A DNA stretch of 64,000 bases. Source: Brachyhypopomus gauderio (Eukaryota > Chordata > Actinopteri > Gymnotiformes > Hypopomidae). A model generated the notes under the pieces. That model was not told the origin of the DNA, made no database searches, and saw only the letters and a program-made list of their open reading frames with translations. Location: NCBI RefSeq assembly GCF_052324685.1, contig NW_027506977.1, positions 62,001 through 126,000 on the forward strand, given 5' to 3'. Numbering within the stretch: position 1 is the stretch's first letter; each line of letters begins with the position of its first letter. This document shows positions 58,615 to 64,000 of this stretch, piece after piece. The translations under genes were made by a program, and so were the position numbers.

Positions 58615-58944
58615 CAGGAGTGGCCAACCCACGGCTCGCGAGCCGCATGCGGCTCATTGCCTGGTTTCATGCGGCTCCCCAGCCGGTCCGCGGGCTTGCC
58701 TGCACAAACGGGGCGACACACTGTTACATTTTAGTGGTGCGAGGTTTGTTTACAAGCCTAGCGAGCCGCTAATACTTTTAAAACCGGCGTAGTGGAAAAC
58801 ACGCATTTGACTGTCTTCACAGCTAATAATTTACACTCCACACTCCCCCCCCCCCCCCCCCCCCCCCCCCGCCGCCCATGTATGATGTGGCTCTTTGCTA
58901 CTAAGAAAAGTAGCTCTTGGTCTATGACGGGTTGGCCACCCCTG
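58615..58944. mobile_element. hAT MITE with a poly-C tract
   Basis: 330 bp with inverted ends CAGGAGTGGCCAACCC and GGGTTGGCCACCCCTG (a few mismatches) and the exact 8-bp duplication AACTACAC (58607-58614, 58945-58952). It holds a run of about 26 C near 58845-58870. Confidence 0.92.
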
Positions 58945-59525
58945 AACTACACAATCAAACGATACCAAACCACACCAAACATCAATATGAAGAAAGATTC
59001 TCCCTTTCTAACTGCTTTGTGGGTCTTTTAAGGCGGCACCGTGGGTCAGGTATATTGGGTAATATTATTGCAAGCCTGTTTACAATTCTGTATTAGCACT
59101 CCCAGAATATGGAGTTAAATATGGAGTGATCTTAGGGACTAGGCAGAAGTCTCTCATAACCCTGCTCAGAAAATCATGAGTCAACATATGTGGGCAAAGA
59201 ATATTATTAGCTAATAATGAAATGTAACAAAGGAAAACATGTCAATGATTATATTATAATTATATATAATAGGGGAAGACTGTGTTTGGTTGTTTGGTAA
59301 CACTTTTTGCTTCTGAACCTTTATCTCACTGAATTCTTGAGCTAGATTTCTCAAACTTTTATACAAAGTACAAACATTAGTTTACTACAAATGACACCAA
59401 TTCAAATATCACAATAGACAAAAGAAGCACAACAGAGGCCACACCATGCAATATGCTTCAAAAAGAGGTTTTTTTAATAAAATAATGAAAGAACAATCCA
59501 GAACAATGTCTCTCTCTGTGACTGA

Positions 59526-59686
59526 CAGAGGTGTCAATTCCAGGGTCAGAAAGTAAAGGTCCTCACCAGGATTTTGCTCAGGCTTCCACTAATTTTACCT
59601 GGATTGCACTAATTAGAAAATCTAGCAAGCTTGAGCAAAATCCTGGTGAGGACTTTTACTTTCTGAACCTGGAATTGACACCTCTG
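59526..59686. mobile_element. Palindromic hAT MITE
   Basis: 161 bp, ends CAGAGGTGTCAATTCCAG with inverted arms of about 54 bp, and the exact 8-bp duplication GTGACTGA (59518-59525, 59687-59694). The empty site is visible at about 24403-24415. Interior arms resemble those of the MITE at 25427. Confidence 0.93.
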
Positions 59687-60430
59687 GTGACTGACCATAA
59701 CTCATATCCACTTTTTGTTTTATTGGAGTGTCTCAGAGGTGGGACCAAGTCAGTGTTTTGCAAGTCTCAAGTAAGTCCAAGTCTTTATCCTCAAGTCCCG
59801 AGTCAAGTCTCAAGCAAAGACAGTCAACTCAAGTCAAGTCTCGAGTCAAGACAAGCAACCGTCAAGTCAAGTCCCAAGTCTGAAACTTTGAATTTCAAGT
59901 CCTTTCGAGTCTTTTTTTTTTTTACAGGCACCAACGCTTTACGAATGCTACGCTGATGCGTTTCTTTACTCGTTTTGTTGGTGTCCACCAGCCAAAAGAT
60001 GACAGATCATTTACATTTTATCTTCTCTTAATTACATAAATGTACTTAAACAAGAATGTTTCGTTACACCATTTTACACGAAAATAGCAAGCTTCATCGT
60101 AAGCAAGATGCTGTCATTACGAATGGTTATTCTAAACATTTGGATAAAATGTTTAAATATAGACTAATAAAAAGTTAGGGTTATTTTTTCATTATTTTCT
60201 GTTATCACTAGGACTACCACCATTTTAATTCCAAACTTTTCTACCTGGCCTCCACCAGGGGGCAGTTCTGGGGACATTTGCATCCCATTAGGCCACCCTT
60301 TGTTATGCACATGCAGCCATTATAGGTAGACGGGGAGTGGGTGGGGGGGGGGGGGGGGTGATGGTGTGAACCATCAGTTCATTGTTCTGCTGGATGTGTT
60401 CACTGACTCAGATAGAGAAGGAAAAAACTC

Positions 60431-61130
60431 TGTTCTCCCCTTGGGGAGATTGTCTGTGTGGGTACATATATGAGTAAATGTATGTTGGGATGAAGGTGTG
60501 TTGGTGTATGTGTGTAAAGGTGTATGTGTGTGTGGGTGAATATGGATGTCCAATGTAGCAGCAGTTGGTGAACCATTGCAGTGGTCATTTGAGCTGTGTT
60601 TTTTCTGCCCTTCCCTTTTTATAATATAAGTAATCTTTATTTCTATAGCACCTTTCATACATACATGCATGTGCTAAAAACTACTGAAAATAAGGTTTGT
60701 GGGTGTATGTGTGTGAGGGTGTATGTGTGTGTGGGTGTATATGTGTTTGGGTGAATATGGATGTCCAATGTAGCAGCAGTTGGTGAACCATTGCAGTGGT
60801 CATTTGAGCTGTGTTTTTTCTGCCCTTCCCTTTTTATAATATAAGTAATCTTTATTTCTATAGCACCTTTCATACATACATGCATGTGCTAAAAACTACT
60901 GAAAATAAGGTTTGTGGGTGTATGTGTGTGAGGGTGTATGTGTGTGTGGGTGTATATGTGTTTGGGTGAATATGGATGTCCAATGTAGCAGCAGTTGGTG
61001 AACCATTGCAGTGGACATTTGAGCTGTGTTTTTTTCTGCCCTTCCCTTTTTATAATATAAATAATAATAATAATCTTTATTTCTATAGCACCTTTCATAC
61101 ATTCATGCAACTCAAAGTGCTAAAAACTAC
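60431..61130. repeat. 215-225 bp tandem repeats in the piggyBac 5' region
   Basis: Three units, each with TG-rich sequence, 'tgtccaatgtagcagcagttgg' (split here over one motif), CATTTGAGCTGTG and a 'tctttatttctatagcacc' tail. Two units are found inverted in the other copy (50560-50960), so unit number varies between copies. Confidence 0.85.
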
Positions 61131-61229
61131 TGAAAATAAGGTTAAAAAATTACTTTTCTCTCCCCCTCATTTCTATCCTGTCCTGTATAGATAGATGAGC
61201 AACTTAGATGAGCAACCATAGATCACCAT

Positions 61230-61740
61230 AGATGAGCAACTTTTCCCATCCAAGACCCGTTACTGTTTTCTTCAGTATATAGCCACAAAACCAGACAAGT
61301 TTGGGATAAAGTTCTGGGTGGCATGTGACCTGAAAACCAAGTACGTATCCAACATCATCCCATACCTTGGTAAAGACTCCAGTCGTCCCACAGGGGAAAG
61401 ACTATCAGAAAATGTGGTGATGAAGCTCATGGAACCATTTATGGACCAAGGAAGAACTGTTACCACAGACAATTTTTTCACCTCACTGTCACTAGCAAAA
61501 CGATTGCTGGGCCGGAAGACCACCCTCCTTGGCACAGTAAACAGGATTCGTCGTGAGCTTCCAGACTCTGCCAAAAAGACTTTGGTCCGTGAGGAATTCA
61601 GCACACAGGTGTTTTCAACCTCTGTTGCCACACTGACCGTTTACACACCCAAACGTAGAAAGACTGTCTGCATCCTCAGTACCATGCACAGTACGGTGGA
61701 GACTGGGAACACACAAAAAAAAGCCAAACACAATCACTGA
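61230..61740 (+). pseudogene. piggyBac transposase catalytic fragment
   Basis: Begins within IDEQLFPSKTR (61243 on), continues YCFLQYIATKPDKFGIKFWV, MEPFMDQGRTVTTDNFFTSL, RKTTLLGTVNRIRRELP and stops at 61740 (KKAKHNH). After the stop, a frame-shifted VRKYTVRCGTRR is followed by a jump into the 3' UTR at about 61820. DDE-type core motifs (VTTDNFFTS) are present. The N-terminus is missing and 'tagatgagcaac' is repeated three times at its edge. Not functional. Confidence 0.83.
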
Positions 61741-63396
61741 CTACAACTCCCTAAAATGTGGTGTGGATATAATGGACCAGATGTACGAAAGTACACTGTG
61801 CGTTGCGGAACACGGCGTCCAGAGGAACATTTCTTCTGGACCTACATATTCCCACCTCCACCCCTCCCCATACAAACACACAAACAGTACTCCTACATTT
61901 AGAATCAATGTAATGGCCTCATTTTCATAACACTGGTATGGCTGAACAGGCTACTCTCTGTGTGGTGATGGTGGTGGTACATAATTGTTTTCTGATCCTT
62001 ACATAAAAATAAAGTTGTCCTCCAAAGAAGGTGTGGGGGGGTGGAGGTAGGCCAAAAAAAGAGAGTAGGGAGAGAAAAGTAAATTTTCTATTTTTGTTTG
62101 CCAGTTATGGCTGTTGTGTTTTTGAAAGAGACACACTGCAAAAAGTACCATCTTGATAAGTTAAAATTGCTCAAGAATATTATTCTATTTCAAGTAGCTG
62201 AGGGTTTTTTGTATAAATTTATGTAAAAATATCTTTACCTATACCTATTGACAGTTTTAACTACTTAAAATAAGGTTAAAAAATCAGAGCCATTTTGAAT
62301 AATCAATATGCCACTATAATTCAAATATTATGTTTGTGTCAATTTCACATTATTTCAACCTTCCACAAATCAAATCTCAAACATGGTCCTGAGTTGAGCA
62401 GACTTCTGCCAAGAGAGGTTGCAGTCTCATGAGGCAGCCAAAGGTGTGTATTGAAAGGTGTGTCAACAGCAACCACCTACAGCTGACACACGCCTCATTT
62501 ACATAACACTGGAGGTAAGAAGGGCTTATCACACCTGCCAAGAGACCAAGAGTCTAGTTGGGATACTGTCGAAAGCAGGCGGCTTGGTAGTTCTAGTGGG
62601 GTACTGTCGAAAGCAGGCGGCTTGGTAGTTCTAGTGTTATTGTGGGGTCACGGTGTACTATTGTTACCTGGAGATTCAGTGGGGTCACATATTCTGATGG
62701 CTGGCGTCAGAATTGGTGACCCCAGTTAAAAAGGCTCACCTGTACATCCCATTCATGATTTCTTTGTTGGCTGCAATGGTGAGGGGATGGTAAATCTTGT
62801 TTAAGTACATTTATGTAATTAAGAGACGATAAATGTAAATATAAACATCTGTCATATTTTGGCTCGTCGACACCAACAAAACGAGTAAAGAAAGTGCATC
62901 AGCGTAGTTTACGTAGCATTCGTAAAGCGTTTGTGCCTCTGAACAGAAACTGTGAAATAGCGCCCCCTGTGGTCACAAAACTCGACGGTCACAGAATCTG
63001 GTGTAACGCCGGTCTGTGTCAGAAGGACGGAAATGAAATTAATGGGGCGCACTTTATAAATATTAATATGCGTTTTAAAATTTAGATTTGGGATTAAAAA
63101 AAAAAATCAAGTCTTTGCATGTAAACAGGTTCAAGTCCAATTCAAGTCCCAAGTTATTGGTGTAAAAGTCCAAGTCAAGTCTAAGTCTCTGAATATTTTT
63201 TCAAGTCAAGTCAAAAGTCTTAATATTAATGACTCGAGTCTGACTCGAGTCCAAGTCATGTGACTCGAGTCCCCACCTCTGGAGTGTCTGTGTAAATTAG
63301 TGTACTAGAACAAACTTATTTAACAATATGTATGTACCTGTGTAAAGAACATGTAGGTCAAATAATAAACAATGTCAATGTGTGTGTGTTATATGG

Positions 63397-63662
63397 CAGA
63401 TGTGGTAAATTGTGAGAAGGTTTTTTGGTTTTGTGTGGATAGCCTCGGTGATGTGAGCGTATTATGTCGCGCGAACAGAAAAATGGGTCGCGCGACTGAT
63501 ACTTCGTCACGAGACGTTCACGCGGTGCACAGCGGACACATTTCCCAATACCGCGCGCACGCTGGAGCACTGCAGCACTGCAGGCTCGAGGATGAAAACA
63601 CCCAGACACAAGCAGGCAAACCGTGACATATAAGACCAGGACATGGGCGGAGTAGTCTAAAA
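63397..63662. other. Intergenic DNA, CpG-rich
   Basis: Contains a cluster of CG dinucleotides at 63460-63560 (several CGCG). No gene recognised. Confidence 0.4.
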
Positions 63663-63894
63663 CCTACGGAGCCCTGGAGGGGTTACTAGGGAGAAAGCTA
63701 CGGAGGCCCGGAGAAAGCAAAATCTGTACACACGTTTTATAAATCCGTGCGTACGGTTTATAAATCTGTGCGTATGGTTTAGTAATCCGTACGTACGGTT
63801 TATAAATCCGTGCGTACGGTTTAGTAATCCGTGCGTACGGATTTTGCTCTTCAAATTTTTTTTTTCGCCAGTGACCCCTCCGGAGCTCCGTAGG
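63663..63894. mobile_element. Short inverted-repeat element with a 21-bp minisatellite
   Basis: Inverted ends of about 25 bp (CCTACGGAGCCCTGGAGGGG and inverse) with AAA on both sides. The interior holds five 21-bp units (about 63734-63840) of 'tttataaatccgtgcgtacgg' or the 'tttagtaatcc' variant. Superfamily not assigned; a 3-bp duplication would suit PIF/Harbinger. Confidence 0.7.
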
Positions 63895-64000
63895 AAATGT
63901 CCTTGTGATGCAAATTACTTTGTGCCAGTACACAAATATTTTTAACCCTTTCTCTGCCAGATAAAATTCCTTATGGTAACAGGGCTGCGCGCATGTTGTG

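Larger units (their letters stand above)
60206..62636 (+). mobile_element. piggyBac deletion derivative 2
   Basis: 2431 bp, ends CACTAGGACTACCA and, at the right, TGGTAGTTCTAGTG, flanked by TTAT on both sides (60202-60205, 62637-62640) rather than TTAA. It keeps the catalytic middle of the transposase but lacks the C-terminal finger. The terminal 38 bp of the right end is tandemly doubled (62560-62636). Confidence 0.85.
59734..63281. mobile_element. hAT-type element carrying a nested piggyBac
   Basis: Ends CAGAGGTGGGACCAAGT and, inverted at the right, CAGAGGTGGGGACTCGAG, and the exact 8-bp duplication GAGTGTCT (59726-59733, 63282-63289). About 1.1 kb of its own sequence remains, with many CAAGTC/AAGTCTC repeats near both ends, interrupted by piggyBac (60206-62636). 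No transposase of its own was recognised. Confidence 0.88.
59051..63396 (+). repeat. Family X segment, copy 3, with nested elements
   Basis: 59051-59733 and 63282-63396 match 23644-24555 once the nested MITE (59526-59686) and the hAT/piggyBac block (59734-63281) are removed. The solo LTR present at 23819 is absent here. Paralogy stops at about 63396. Confidence 0.82.

Overview
This is nuclear DNA of a ray-finned fish, probably a teleost. Four things point there: a vertebrate replication-dependent histone cluster, fragments of a spliced DRC4/GAS8-like gene, a THAP-domain relic, and a dense teleost-style mixture of transposons (hAT, piggyBac, Tc1, L1/Tx1-like and L2-like LINEs, BEL/Pao and Ty3-like LTR elements, a tRNA-derived SINE). 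The species cannot be named from the sequence alone. All histone genes lie on the minus strand.

Layout. 1-3432: H2A and H1, with a LINE fragment in the H1 upstream flank. 3992-18292: nested transposons, in which a hAT-like transposase gene split into exons (12245-17879) lies inside an element whose proposed ends are at 5019 and 18292; a 6.9 kb L1/Tx1-like LINE has landed in its 5' part. 19291-23083: three partial copies of DRC4-like exons, broken by solo LTRs. 23750-25782: a DNA element carrying a solo LTR, then a LINE 3' end carrying a MITE. 26004-28739: H2B, and an H4 gene cut by a LINE fragment with a 14-bp target duplication. 29082-41570: Tc1 remnant, minisatellites, LINE inside LINE, an LTR element encoding an unfamiliar repeat protein, an inverted relic of the H2B-H4 spacer, and a SINE. 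41674-48583: a complete BEL/Pao retrotransposon with an intact 1993-residue polyprotein. 48589-51660: an inverted copy of the 23750 element holding a piggyBac deletion derivative. 52134-54797: a second, nearly identical H2A-H1 module. 55247-56007: a THAP pseudogene. 57381-63894: further nested hAT and piggyBac elements.

How it fits together. The functional content is H2A (two copies), H1 (two copies) and H2B. Each carries the histone mRNA 3' stem-loop, except the first H2A, whose 3' end is outside the window. H4 has been knocked out by insertion and H3 is absent from the window. Everything else is a record of mobile elements. Because many segments exist in two or three copies, several insertions can be read against an empty site inside the same window. 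The least ordinary items are the ORF-bearing LTR element at 37957-40084, the interrupted H4, a short C-rich motif shared by four hAT-type elements with different ends, and the triplicated DRC4-like exons.
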